Positions 55,966 to 63,932 of a stretch of DNA of 64,000 nt are shown here, piece by piece. The notes under the pieces were generated by a model. It was not told where the DNA came from. It made no database searches and saw nothing but the letters and a program-made list of their open reading frames with translations. This DNA comes from an uncultured Lysobacteraceae bacterium (lineage in GTDB: Bacteria; Pseudomonadota; Gammaproteobacteria; Xanthomonadales; Xanthomonadaceae): positions 139,078-203,077 of the forward strand of contig CADECF010000007.1 in assembly GCA_902825775.1 (NCBI GenBank), in the 5' to 3' direction. Made by a program: the position numbers and the translations under genes. Each line of letters begins with the position of its first letter. Positions within the stretch are counted from its first letter, which is position 1.

Positions 55966-57153
55966 CTAAACACCCGTAAACGCCCGCACGATCTCACCCG
56001 CATCGCGCCGCGACCAAGTCTCATTAATGCTGACCTCCACCCGCCCCTCCTTCGGCTCGCGCATATGAATGTCCGCCTTGCGCAACCGATCGACCAATCC
56101 CACCACACGTTCCGGCGCAATCTGCAGGAACTGGATATTGCTGCCGTGCTCCACCGGTTGCAAAACGAAGCCGCCAGCCGCGGTCAAACCCGCGAACACC
56201 CGTTCGGCATTGCGCCTGGCCGCGATAAAACGCATCTCGAATCCCTCCAGCGCCGCCAACGCAGGCAACGCTGCCGGCCAGCCCTGGTAGATCGTCGAGC
56301 CGAAGATATGCCGCAGATCGCGAATCTTCGCGATCGTATCCTTGTCGCCGGCCAAGACCGCACCAAACGGCGCACCCAAATACTTGTAGAGAGACACGTA
56401 CACCGTATCGAACAGCGCGCCGTACGCTTTCACGTCGAAACCCGGCGTGCCGTAAGCCAACAGCAGCCGCGCGCCATCCAGATGCATCCCGATCTTCTTG
56501 CTGCGCGCCAGTTGCGAGATCGCCTTTGCCGTTTCGAACGGCACCATCGCACCGTCGGCGCGGCGCACCGGGCTTTCCAGCGAGATCGCGCCCACCCGCA
56601 ACGGGTAAGGGCCGTTTTCCGCTTCGTCGATGGCGTCGGCCGCTTCCTGCAGCGTCGGGGCGGCGCGCCCTTTCGCCAGCGGTACTAGGTGCAGGCCGTT
56701 GAGCGTTGAAGCGGCATTGCTTTCGTCGAGATACAGATGGCTTTCGTGTTGCACCAGCGCGTGCCGGTTCTCGTCGCACAGTACGCGCACGGCCAGATTG
56801 TTGGCCAGCGTGCCGGTGGGCAGGAATGCGGCGTCTTGCTTGCCGAGCAAAGCGGCGAATCGCGCTTCGAGTTCGTGCACGGCGCCTTCGGCCAGGTAGC
56901 TGTCGCGCACGTCGGGCGTGCTCTCGACGAGCTGCTGCAGGTGGCGCGCCCAGTCCTGCGCGGTCTGCGGCACCGCGTCGCCGCCCAGCATCACGCTGCG
57001 TTCGGTAAGTTTGGGCCGCGGGCGCGCGGCTGGCGCATTGGCCGGGGCGGCCGCGGCCAGCGCATCGAAGTTCAACATCATCAGGCCGGCCGGCAACGTG
57101 GCGGCGAGCAGGCGGCGGCGCGAGGGATCGGTGCAGCGGGCTTCGAAGGTCAT
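55966..57153 (-). CDS. Tat-exported threonine-aldolase-like PLP enzyme
   Basis: The 395-residue protein is a fold-type I PLP enzyme of the beta-eliminating lyase/low-specificity threonine aldolase type: GDAVPQTAQDW, HESHLYLDESNA, HLDGARLL, and the PLP-lysine region VSLYKYLGAPFGAVLAG. Unusually it begins with a twin-arginine signal peptide (CTDPSRRRLLAATLPAGLMM, then an Ala-rich cleavage region), so it appears to be exported folded with its cofactor. Threonine aldolases normally cleave threonine to glycine and acetaldehyde in the cytoplasm. Substrate in the periplasm is unknown. Confidence 0.85.
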   Translation of the reverse strand: MTFEARCTDPSRRRLLAATLPAGLMMLNFDALAAAAPANAPAARPRPKLTERSVMLGGDAVPQTAQDWARHLQQLVESTPDVRDSYLAEGAVHELEARFAALLGKQDAAFLPTGTLANNLAVRVLCDENRHALVQHESHLYLDESNAASTLNGLHLVPLAKGRAAPTLQEAADAIDEAENGPYPLRVGAISLESPVRRADGAMVPFETAKAISQLARSKKIGMHLDGARLLLAYGTPGFDVKAYGALFDTVYVSLYKYLGAPFGAVLAGDKDTIAKIRDLRHIFGSTIYQGWPAALPALAALEGFEMRFIAARRNAERVFAGLTAAGGFVLQPVEHGSNIQFLQIAPERVVGLVDRLRKADIHMREPKEGRVEVSINETWSRRDAGEIVRAFTGV

Positions 57154-57420
57154 GGCGGTGCGCTCTGTGACGGACTGGCGGACGTTGAGGCCGTACTGTG
57201 CCAGCCGCCAGTGTCGGTCGTCATCCCGGCATAGGTGAGGCCAAACCCTCCGGAGCTAGCGCGCAATCGCGCATCGCCGCACGCCGGAACGCGTTTTTTG
57301 TTCTCGCATGCGGTTCAAGCCGGCACCGTTCGAGGGCATGCTCGCCTTTGGCCGGCCTTGTGACATCAGTCCCAAACATCGCCTGAATTACACCTATACT
57401 CGACCCGTGCCGCATGGGGA

Positions 57421-59205
57421 ATGACAGGCATGGCGAAGATCGGATACGACTTGGTTGCCGCTGTGAGGGCGCGTCACGCGCGCCTGTACGGGGAGCATGG
57501 TCCTTTGGCGGCAAGAAGCTTGCCGACGAAAGTATTGGCGGCGTCGGACGCCGTACCGGAAGCCGCTGCGTTGGAAGCGCAGCAGGCCGCGGCGGCCTCT
57601 GCTGCGGCGTCTTCGATCGCCGTACCGCAATTCGCCGCGCGCATGTTGAGCAAGCTCAGCTATGGGCCGACCAGCAGCAGCCTCACCGCGTTCAACTTGC
57701 TCGGCGATACGGATTCGCAACGGTTGGCGAACTACGTCGACTGGCAACTGGACTGGCAGGCGATCGACGATGGGCCGCTTGACGACCGCCTGGCCGCGGC
57801 TGGCTATACCAGCTTCGGAAAGACCATGGGCCAGCTCTGGTCCGAATGCATCGCTTCCAATCCCGAATACAACGTCCGCATGCGACCTGCCTGGGAAGCG
57901 CAGCGGGCGGCCTACGTCCGCGCCGCGTATTCCAACCGGCAGCTCTACGAAGTCCTGGTGAATTTCTGGCACGACCATTTCAATGTGCTGGCCACGGACT
58001 TCACCGCAGGGCCGGTATTCGGCCATTTCAGCCGCACCGCGATCCGTCCCAACGCCACGGGCAACTTCCGGAAAATGCTCGTCGCGGTCGCCAAGAGCAC
58101 CTCGATGCTCTATTTCCTGGACAACGTATCCAATACGCGTTCGGGACCGAACGAGAACTGGGCGCGCGAATTGCTGGAGCTGCATACATTCGGCTCGGAG
58201 AACTACCTCGGATTCATGAATCCGTTCGACGTTCCGCCTTGTCCGGAAAACCCCGCTTATCCGATCGGCTACACCGATATCGACGTTTACGAGACCGCGG
58301 CGGCGTTCACCGGCTGGTCGGTCAAGAACGGGCATTGGCAGTATCCCGACGACAACGACGGCAACTTCGTCTACCGCCAGGCCTGGCACGATGCGGGGCC
58401 GAAGTTCCTGCTCGGCATGTTCCTGTACCCCGAACAACCCGATCTAAAAGACGGCGGCGACGTGCTCGACAGGATCGCCAGCCATCCCAGGGTGGCGAAG
58501 TTCATCTGTAAGAAGCTGATCCGGCGCTTCGTGGGCGACACGCCCAGCCAAGCGCTCATCAACAGCGCCGCGGCGATCTTCAATGCGCAATGGCGCCATC
58601 CCAACCAGATCGAACTCACGCTGCGCCATATCCTCAACTCGACCGAGTTCGCCAACAGTTGGGGCACCAAGATCAGGCGCCCATTCGAAGCCACCGCGGC
58701 CGCCATGCGCGCGTTGGGCTGCACTTGGACGCCTCGCGTCGGACACGCCAAAAGCGACGAGCTGTTTTGGCGCGCCGGCTTCACGGGCCACGTTCCCTAT
58801 GCCTGGCCGGCGCCGAATGGCTATCCCGACATCGCCACATCCTGGACCGGCGCGAACTCGTTCGCGATGACTTGGAAACTGCTGAACTGGCTGACCGAAA
58901 CCACGGATGGCGGCGTGCCGTTGGCGCCGATCGTCAGCATCACCCGAGCGCAGGTGCCGACGTGGACGGCCAACAACATCGTCAATTATTGGCACAAGCG
59001 CATTCTCGGCTTCACGCCCACGGCATCCACGCCGCGCCGGCAGATCCTGACCCAGTTCATGGCCCAGAACGGCGATCCGAACACCTACGATATCCCCGAC
59101 ACCGATGCCTGGTCGGGCAACGACCTGAAGAATCACTACAACCATCAGCGCCTGCGCAGCCTCGTTTCGCTGATCCTGCTCAGCCCCGAATTCCTTAATC
59201 GTTGA
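57421..59205 (+). CDS. DUF1800 domain protein
   Basis: The 594-residue protein shows the DUF1800 pattern, including LVNFWHDHFNVL, NENWARELLELHTFG (~245) and YTDIDVYETAAAFTGW, with weakly conserved N-terminal region and a C-terminal HRILGFTPT/LILLSPEF. The family has unknown function and is usually encoded next to DUF1501. No signal peptide is clear. ATG at 57421; an ATG at 57430 is possible. It is 13 bases from the DUF1501 gene, so the two form an operon. Confidence 0.9.
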   Translation: MTGMAKIGYDLVAAVRARHARLYGEHGPLAARSLPTKVLAASDAVPEAAALEAQQAAAASAAASSIAVPQFAARMLSKLSYGPTSSSLTAFNLLGDTDSQRLANYVDWQLDWQAIDDGPLDDRLAAAGYTSFGKTMGQLWSECIASNPEYNVRMRPAWEAQRAAYVRAAYSNRQLYEVLVNFWHDHFNVLATDFTAGPVFGHFSRTAIRPNATGNFRKMLVAVAKSTSMLYFLDNVSNTRSGPNENWARELLELHTFGSENYLGFMNPFDVPPCPENPAYPIGYTDIDVYETAAAFTGWSVKNGHWQYPDDNDGNFVYRQAWHDAGPKFLLGMFLYPEQPDLKDGGDVLDRIASHPRVAKFICKKLIRRFVGDTPSQALINSAAAIFNAQWRHPNQIELTLRHILNSTEFANSWGTKIRRPFEATAAAMRALGCTWTPRVGHAKSDELFWRAGFTGHVPYAWPAPNGYPDIATSWTGANSFAMTWKLLNWLTETTDGGVPLAPIVSITRAQVPTWTANNIVNYWHKRILGFTPTASTPRRQILTQFMAQNGDPNTYDIPDTDAWSGNDLKNHYNHQRLRSLVSLILLSPEFLNR

Positions 59206-59218
59206 CGAGGAAGCCGCG

Positions 59219-60604
59219 ATGGACCATTTCATGTTCACCCGCCGCAGCTTCTTGAAGGGATGCGGCGGCGCCGCGCTCGCCAGCTGCGCAGGCGTGACCC
59301 TGCTGTACTCGGAAGACGCACTCGCCGCCAACACCTACGACACTGTGGTCCACCTGTTCCTGCGCGGCGGTTGGGACGGGCTGAACTTCGTCATGCCCAC
59401 CACCGGCGCCAGCCGCATCCACTACGAACAAGCCCGGCCCCAGCTTGCGATCGCAGCATCCGGCGCCTACGGCGCATTGCCGCTGACGCTCGCCGACGGA
59501 AGCTCCACGGGTTTCGGCATGCATCCTTCCGCCACTGGCCTGCACGACTTGTGGAACGACAAGTATCTGGCGATCGTGCATTCATGCGGATTGGCCACGG
59601 TGGTGACGCGCAGCCATTTCGATGCGCAGCTTTATCTGGATCTGGGCACGCCCGGATCGCGGGTGTCCTCCACCGGTTGGCTTTCCCGCGCCTGGAATTT
59701 CCATCCCGGCAAAGTCGGTACGGGCGCCGTCGTCCCGGTGCTCGGCGTGGCCAACACGCAACCTGCCAGCCTGATGGGTTCCACCGCGGCGCTGACGATG
59801 GGTAGCCCTTCGGATTTCCAACTCAACGCCGGCGCATGGCAATGGCAGATGGCGCGTTCGGGTTCGCCCACCGGCCTGCGCGGCGTCAACGAAACGCTGA
59901 GCGACTTGTGGGCGGGGACGTCCACGCTCGAATCGGCCGGTCAACGCGCCAACGGCTCGTTGAACACGATCGCGACGCAGGCTTTCGGCGCGCTGCCGTC
60001 GGATTGGCCGAACAACGGGTTCTCGCAGCAGTTGTGGACCATCGCCCAATCCATCCGTTTGAACCTGGGCCTGCGCTACGCCACGCTCGATCTGGGCGGA
60101 TGGGATACACATGAGGGCCAAGGCTCGGCGGGCGCCGGATATCACTATTACCAGAACAAGATCGCCGAGCTTTCCAGCGGCTTGCATGCCTTCTTCAACG
60201 CCTTGCAAGCCAGCGGGCACATGTCGCGGACCACGGTCATCGTGCAATCCGAATTCGGGCGTCGCGTCCGCGAAAACGCCAATGCGGGCACCGATCACGG
60301 CTACGGCAACCCCATGCTGGTGCTGGGCGGCACCGTCAACGGACGCCGCTTCTACGGGAAATGGCTGGGTCTCAAGCCCGAAGTCTTGTCGCCGTATTAC
60401 GGCGATGTTCCGGTCACCACCGACTACCGCCGGGTATTGTCCGAAGTCCTGATCCGGCGCATGAAGAATCCGAAATTGGGCAGCGTTTTCCCCGGTTACT
60501 CTGGCTACAGCCCATTAGGCGTGATGAAGGGTACCGATATGACGCCCGAATACGCCGCTTATGCGACTGCTAGCAGTCTGGCCTGCCTGTCGACATCGGT
60601 TTAG
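59219..60604 (+). CDS. DUF1501 domain protein with Tat signal
   Basis: The 461-residue protein begins with the Tat signal FTRRSFLKGCGGAALASCAG and has the DUF1501 pattern: LRGGWDGLNFVMPT, GFGMHPSATGLHDLW, LGGWDTHEGQ and RTTVIVQSEFGRRVRENAN. The fold is related to alkaline-phosphatase/sulfatase enzymes, although a catalytic metal site cannot be confirmed here. It is presumably exported folded to the periplasm, where it may act with the DUF1800 partner. Confidence 0.9.
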   Translation: MDHFMFTRRSFLKGCGGAALASCAGVTLLYSEDALAANTYDTVVHLFLRGGWDGLNFVMPTTGASRIHYEQARPQLAIAASGAYGALPLTLADGSSTGFGMHPSATGLHDLWNDKYLAIVHSCGLATVVTRSHFDAQLYLDLGTPGSRVSSTGWLSRAWNFHPGKVGTGAVVPVLGVANTQPASLMGSTAALTMGSPSDFQLNAGAWQWQMARSGSPTGLRGVNETLSDLWAGTSTLESAGQRANGSLNTIATQAFGALPSDWPNNGFSQQLWTIAQSIRLNLGLRYATLDLGGWDTHEGQGSAGAGYHYYQNKIAELSSGLHAFFNALQASGHMSRTTVIVQSEFGRRVRENANAGTDHGYGNPMLVLGGTVNGRRFYGKWLGLKPEVLSPYYGDVPVTTDYRRVLSEVLIRRMKNPKLGSVFPGYSGYSPLGVMKGTDMTPEYAAYATASSLACLSTSV

Positions 60605-60605
60605 C

Positions 60606-60690
60606 TGTAGGTTGGGGTAAAACCCCAACATCGTTTCCTTTCAGACGCGGCTGCTGTGAGATGGCGATGTTGGGGTTTTATCCCAGCCCT
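60606..60690. repeat. Repeat family G copy 1
   Basis: TAGGTTGGGGTAAAACCCCA, then CATCGTTTCCTTTCAG, a variable centre and GATGTTGGGGTTTTATCCCA. A ~100-base palindromic unit. Other copies at 61289-61545, 62185-62282 and 63535-63597. Confidence 0.85.
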
Positions 60691-60797
60691 GCGCGGGCTA
60701 AGAATCGACAACTTGCTGAATCAGAATAACGAACGCAAACATACCGCTTCGCCAATTCATACTGCGGCCACGGATACATGACGACGCCAAGTATTCG

Positions 60798-61262
60798 CTA
60801 CCTCCGCTTTCCAAATAGAGATCGAAAAGATGCTTTGAGGACTACATAAAGCACGGCCGCCCCTAAGATCGCTATTGCTCCTTTCGCAGCACTGAGAACG
60901 AACAAGGCTGCAGAACCGGTCAAAGCCACTACAAGTGACTCGACCACTCCGACCCTCAGTATTGATAACGACAATATGAGCAGTATGAAAAGATGAGGCG
61001 CATACCAATCCAGAACGATCAAGGCATCATCGATGATGGTGTTTTCTTCAAGACTCGGGCGCAACTCAGGTGAAATTCTGCTCTCTGAACTAATCTTGTC
61101 GAGATCATCCTGCGTGAGGACCTTACCTAACTGCCGCTCGTGCGCCTGCAATGCCGATGCCGCATATTCCGGGTTAGCCGGAAATCCCATAAATAAGCCG
61201 ATTACGACTGTTGCAACGAGGGCGATTAACAGCGCAGCGACCCCAAGAGAGTATTTTTTCAT
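60798..61262 (-). CDS. Hypothetical membrane protein
   Basis: The 154-residue protein has an N-terminal helix (AALLIALVATVVIGLFMGF), a hydrophilic segment of about 45 residues (about 40-80) and three further hydrophobic helices (LFILLILSLSILRVGVV; ALTGSAALFVLSAA; ILGAAVLYVVL). I do not recognise it. ATG at 61262 is chosen; an upstream start at 61280 is less likely. Low-GC codon use compared with the core genes suggests accessory origin. Confidence 0.55.
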   Translation of the reverse strand: MKKYSLGVAALLIALVATVVIGLFMGFPANPEYAASALQAHERQLGKVLTQDDLDKISSESRISPELRPSLEENTIIDDALIVLDWYAPHLFILLILSLSILRVGVVESLVVALTGSAALFVLSAAKGAIAILGAAVLYVVLKASFRSLFGKRR

Positions 61263-61288
61263 CAGCAACTCGGCCTGCATCGATATCT

Positions 61289-61545
61289 ATAGCGCGGTGG
61301 GTTGGGGTGAAACCTCAACGTCGTTTTCTTTCAGACGCAGCGGTAGTGAGCGCGGTAGGTTGGGGTGAAACCCCAACGTCGTTTCCTTTCAAACACCGCG
61401 ATAGTGGAGATGGCGATGTTGGGGTTTCACCCCAACCTACGGCCCTATAGCGCGGTAGGTTGGGTGAAACCCCAATGTCGTTTCCTTTCAGGCGCAGCGG
61501 CAGTGAGGCGGCGATGTTTGGGTTTCACCCCAACTTCTGTTCCGC
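61289..61545. repeat. Repeat family G array (about three units)
   Basis: GGTTGGGGTGAAACC(C/T)CAA recurs at about 61297, 61350 and 61455 with TCGTTTCCTTTCA-type cores. The units are tandem or partly merged. No gene seen in 61263-61564. Confidence 0.8.
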
Positions 61546-61564
61546 TCCTATCTTTCGTTCTTCG

Positions 61565-61996
61565 CTAGTCCCGCTTTTGACATACCGTTGAAGTTCGTGG
61601 AGTGACACGAATAAGAATGCTGTCGGGCAAAGCCGGCAGCGGTTCTGCATTAAGCCTCACCACAATCCCTTGGAAATTGCGCTCCCCAAAGAAAACAGCC
61701 GCGACCTGCCGGTCGGCGCCAAGAATTGGCCTCGCCTCCGCCTTCGACCCTAAGCCAATGGCCACTGGATCAAAATCCAATGGAATTGCATATTCGCCGG
61801 GATTCCGAACCCGCCCTCGATCTTTCGCATGTGGCTGCAATTGTCCGGCTGCCGCACGTTGATCTACCCAGCTTTCCAATTGCGCCGCAACGCCTGCGAC
61901 GTGCACGCGCTCTTCGAACAGCGCACAGCTATTTCTTATGCAGCCCGTTAGCGTGGCTATTGCGACCGCTGTGATTGCAAGAATAATCACTTTCAC
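61565..61996 (-). CDS. Hypothetical lipoprotein
   Basis: The 143-residue protein starts at GTG (61996), preceded by AGGGA at suitable distance. It has a lipobox TLTGC (Cys ~19), a charged middle and a beta-rich C-terminal half (AVFFGERNFQGIVVRLNAEP). Family not recognised. Its start overlaps the end of a truncated gene (61929-62183) by 68 bases. Confidence 0.5.
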   Translation of the reverse strand: MKVIILAITAVAIATLTGCIRNSCALFEERVHVAGVAAQLESWVDQRAAAGQLQPHAKDRGRVRNPGEYAIPLDFDPVAIGLGSKAEARPILGADRQVAAVFFGERNFQGIVVRLNAEPLPALPDSILIRVTPRTSTVCQKRD

Positions 61997-62183
61997 AGTC
62001 TATCCCTGCCTTTACTTGATAATAAGCCCGCCCGAAATCGGCCCACATCTGTGCATGGGGAATCTGATTGAAATTCCGGAAGCCCAGCCCGCTTACGCCT
62101 TGCGCGATGTTCCACGCTGCGACAGCCGCGTTAGTCGTGGACCTTGATGCTCCCTTCGCAGCCCACGCCATGCCTTCCATCAT
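61929..62183 (-). pseudogene. Truncated C-terminal gene remnant
   Basis: About 85 codons (MMEGMAWAAKGASRSTTNAA..., with Cys near the end) remain open but have no ribosome site. The upstream side is replaced by a family G repeat (62185-62282), so the front of the gene was probably lost. The C-terminal end overlaps the lipoprotein start. Could be a toxin or effector tail; no family recognised. Confidence 0.4.
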
Positions 62184-62184
62184 A

Positions 62185-62282
62185 TAGCGCGGTAGGTTGG
62201 GGTGAAACCCCAACATCGTTTCCTTTCAGGCGCCGCGGCAGTCAGATGGCGATGCAGGGGTTTCACCCCAGCCCACGGCCCT
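62185..62282. repeat. Repeat family G copy
   Basis: GCGCGGTAGGTTGGGGTGAA, CATCGTTTCCTTTCAGGCGC and AGGGGTTTCACCCCAGCCCA form one complete unit. Confidence 0.85.
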
Positions 62283-62319
62283 GTCTCCTTTTAGTTCCTC
62301 TCTGGAGATTTCTATTTTC

Positions 62320-62583
62320 TTACTGAAACGCGGGCCAGAGGGCACCCAAAACCCCACCGAGAAGCATTGCTGCGACAATAAAGAAGGATGTGAAAAATCG
62401 CCGTTGGTTTCGTGAAAAAAATCCGAACACAAAATATCCGCTGAACAATATCAATACCGCGACACCTACAAAAACCAAAATATGATTTGCGAATAACCAT
62501 GCCACGCCAACAGACACGACAAGAAGTCCACCCCAGTAACTTAGAGGCGCCCGCGCCAATACCTTCTCATCTTCACTCGTCAT
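62320..62583 (-). CDS. Hypothetical small membrane protein
   Basis: The 87-residue protein has three hydrophobic segments (YWGGLLVVSVGVAWLFA; VFVGVAVLILFSGYFVFGFF; FFIVAAMLLGGVLGALW). No family recognised. Its ATG overlaps the stop of a truncated upstream frame by four bases, indicating former coupling. Confidence 0.55.
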   Translation of the reverse strand: MTSEDEKVLARAPLSYWGGLLVVSVGVAWLFANHILVFVGVAVLILFSGYFVFGFFSRNQRRFFTSFFIVAAMLLGGVLGALWPAFQ

Positions 62584-62713
62584 AAAAGCTTCTTCTCATC
62601 AGTTCGTCTGCCGACATTACGCCTTGCTCCCAGTGATACAACCCCTCTCCAAGCATCGCGCTAATTCCAAATGTGGCCAGTATTACTCCAGTACTAACTC
62701 TTCCAAAAGAAAT
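62580..62713 (-). pseudogene. 3' remnant of a membrane-protein gene
   Basis: Reading on the minus strand, FGRVSTGVILATFGISAMLG followed by EGLYHWEQGVMSADELMRRS ends with TGA at 62580-62582. The frame runs out of repeat family H (62714-62767), with no start. It probably belonged to the same operon as 62320-62583. Confidence 0.4.
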
Positions 62714-62767
62714 AAAGGGGACGGAGTAATTATTCGCTTCAAATGAATGATTACTCCGTTCCTTTTT
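62714..62767. repeat. Repeat family H copy 1
   Basis: AAAGGGGACGGAGTAATTAT and near-complement ATGATTACTCCGTTCCTTTT, the imperfect form of the hairpin at 63475-63521. The flank CCAAAAGAAATAA is also shared. Confidence 0.85.
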
Positions 62768-62859
62768 TCGTGGTGATCGAAGTGCTGGATTCGTTGCTCG
62801 CTCAGCGATAAGTAACAGCCATCAACAATAAGCCCGCGAGAGTGGGCATGGTTATTCCC

Positions 62860-63270
62860 TTATTTTTTGGCGAGCTTAATACTTCTAATATCTATGGCGG
62901 TGCGATTGCACGCACCAAAGACAATAAATTTTGGATCAAGAATGTTCTTGTGGAATGCTCCGGTTATTTCAACATACGAGCCATCCAAGCGCTCCACATC
63001 ATCTTGTATTTCTTTTTCGTAACTAACAGTTACTCCTTCTTCAAGCGGAACATTCGCACCTTTTACGTACTTGTTCTGAAGTACGCACTTTGCTTCCGAG
63101 TGAAGTGATAGCCAACCCTTCATCACGATGATTTTCGAGTCAATCGCTTCACGATCTTTATTGGCAGTTACCGAGTCATAAACCAAAACTTCTTGGGCTT
63201 TAGCTGAAGATGCGCAACCCGCAGCGATAGGCGCGATCGACAGCAGTATTAGCATGGAATTACTTTTCAT
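62860..63270 (-). CDS. Hypothetical lipoprotein
   Basis: The 136-residue protein has a signal with lipobox IAAGC (Cys ~17) and a domain similar in length to OB-fold-like small lipoproteins (KIIVMKGWLSLHSEAKCVL; GSYVEITGAFHKN). AAGGA lies upstream of the ATG at 63270. No family recognised. Confidence 0.55.
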   Translation of the reverse strand: MKSNSMLILLSIAPIAAGCASSAKAQEVLVYDSVTANKDREAIDSKIIVMKGWLSLHSEAKCVLQNKYVKGANVPLEEGVTVSYEKEIQDDVERLDGSYVEITGAFHKNILDPKFIVFGACNRTAIDIRSIKLAKK

Positions 63271-63346
63271 TGAAGAATCCTTGCTCACGATCGATATTCT
63301 GCTGAACGTCAACAATTTCACTATCTTTTAAAGTCCCTTTAATCAT

Positions 63347-63470
63347 TCAGAATAGCAGCGTGCCGTTGATCCAATCTCTAACTCCAACTCTGCCACCATT
63401 GAATGTTGCAAAGGGCATGCTTGCCACAACCAAAGCTTGGGAATCTGCGTAACCAGCGTTTTCTAAAAGA
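63347..63470 (-). pseudogene. Second 3' gene remnant next to repeat H
   Basis: On the minus strand ENAGYADSQALVVASMPFAT, then FNGGRVGVRDWINGTLLF, ends with TGA at 63347. The upstream side runs straight into repeat family H (63475-63521). No start is available. Confidence 0.35.
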
Positions 63471-63474
63471 GATA

Positions 63475-63521
63475 AGGGGACGGAGTAATTATTCGCTTCA
63501 AACGAATAATTACTCCGTCCC
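63475..63521. repeat. Repeat family H copy 2
   Basis: GGGGACGGAGTAATTATTCG-CTTCAAA-CGAATAATTACTCCGTCCCC: 20-base perfect arms, 7-base loop. It is followed by a partial family G unit (63535-63597). Confidence 0.9.
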
Positions 63522-63534
63522 CTTTAGTCGATCG

Positions 63535-63597
63535 TTTCCTTTCAGATGCCGCAATGGTGAGATGGCAATGTTGGGGTTTCACCCCAACCTACGGCCC
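63535..63597. repeat. Repeat family G, half unit
   Basis: TCGTTTCCTTTCAGATGCCG, GATGGCAATGTTGGGGTTTC and ACCCCAACCTACGGCCCT; the left half appears replaced by repeat H. Confidence 0.75.
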
Positions 63598-63915
63598 TTA
63601 TTCCTCAGGATAGACAAGTACGACCTTGTCTGTTTTTGGATCAATGACGATATGTGAATTGCCTCCGTATTTTCCTCGGCGTGCATTCAAGTACGAAATA
63701 ACCACGTACCCTCTCGACATGGTGATAAAAATTACCTTGCCATCAGAATCTAGGTTTTTGTCGTGCATGGCTTTGTAGGACGCGGGGAGCCATTTCAAGA
63801 CATTGTTCCAATCAGAACTATTTATTCCGGTACTAGTACCTCGTTCCGGCTGGGAAAATGCGGTTGCAGCCAGCATGAGCAAGATCAACAGAAAGCAATT
63901 TGTTATTTTTTTCAT
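63598..63915 (-). CDS. Hypothetical secreted protein
   Basis: The 105-residue protein has a signal peptide (CFLLILLMLAATAFSQ) and a small domain (DWNNVLKWLPASYKAMHDKN; SHIVIDPKTDKVVLVYPEE). It resembles small periplasmic or immunity-type proteins in size, but no family is recognised. Confidence 0.55.
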   Translation of the reverse strand: MKKITNCFLLILLMLAATAFSQPERGTSTGINSSDWNNVLKWLPASYKAMHDKNLDSDGKVIFITMSRGYVVISYLNARRGKYGGNSHIVIDPKTDKVVLVYPEE

Positions 63916-63932
63916 CTCATTCGCCTATGACT

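Noticed and set aside
61289-61545. Array-like repeats that might be CRISPR
   Set aside because: Units are palindromic, unequal in spacing, lack unique spacers and occur singly elsewhere; no cas genes are present.
63403-63657. 84-codon plus-strand frame
   Set aside because: Made from the family H and G repeats; the translation reflects the palindromes.
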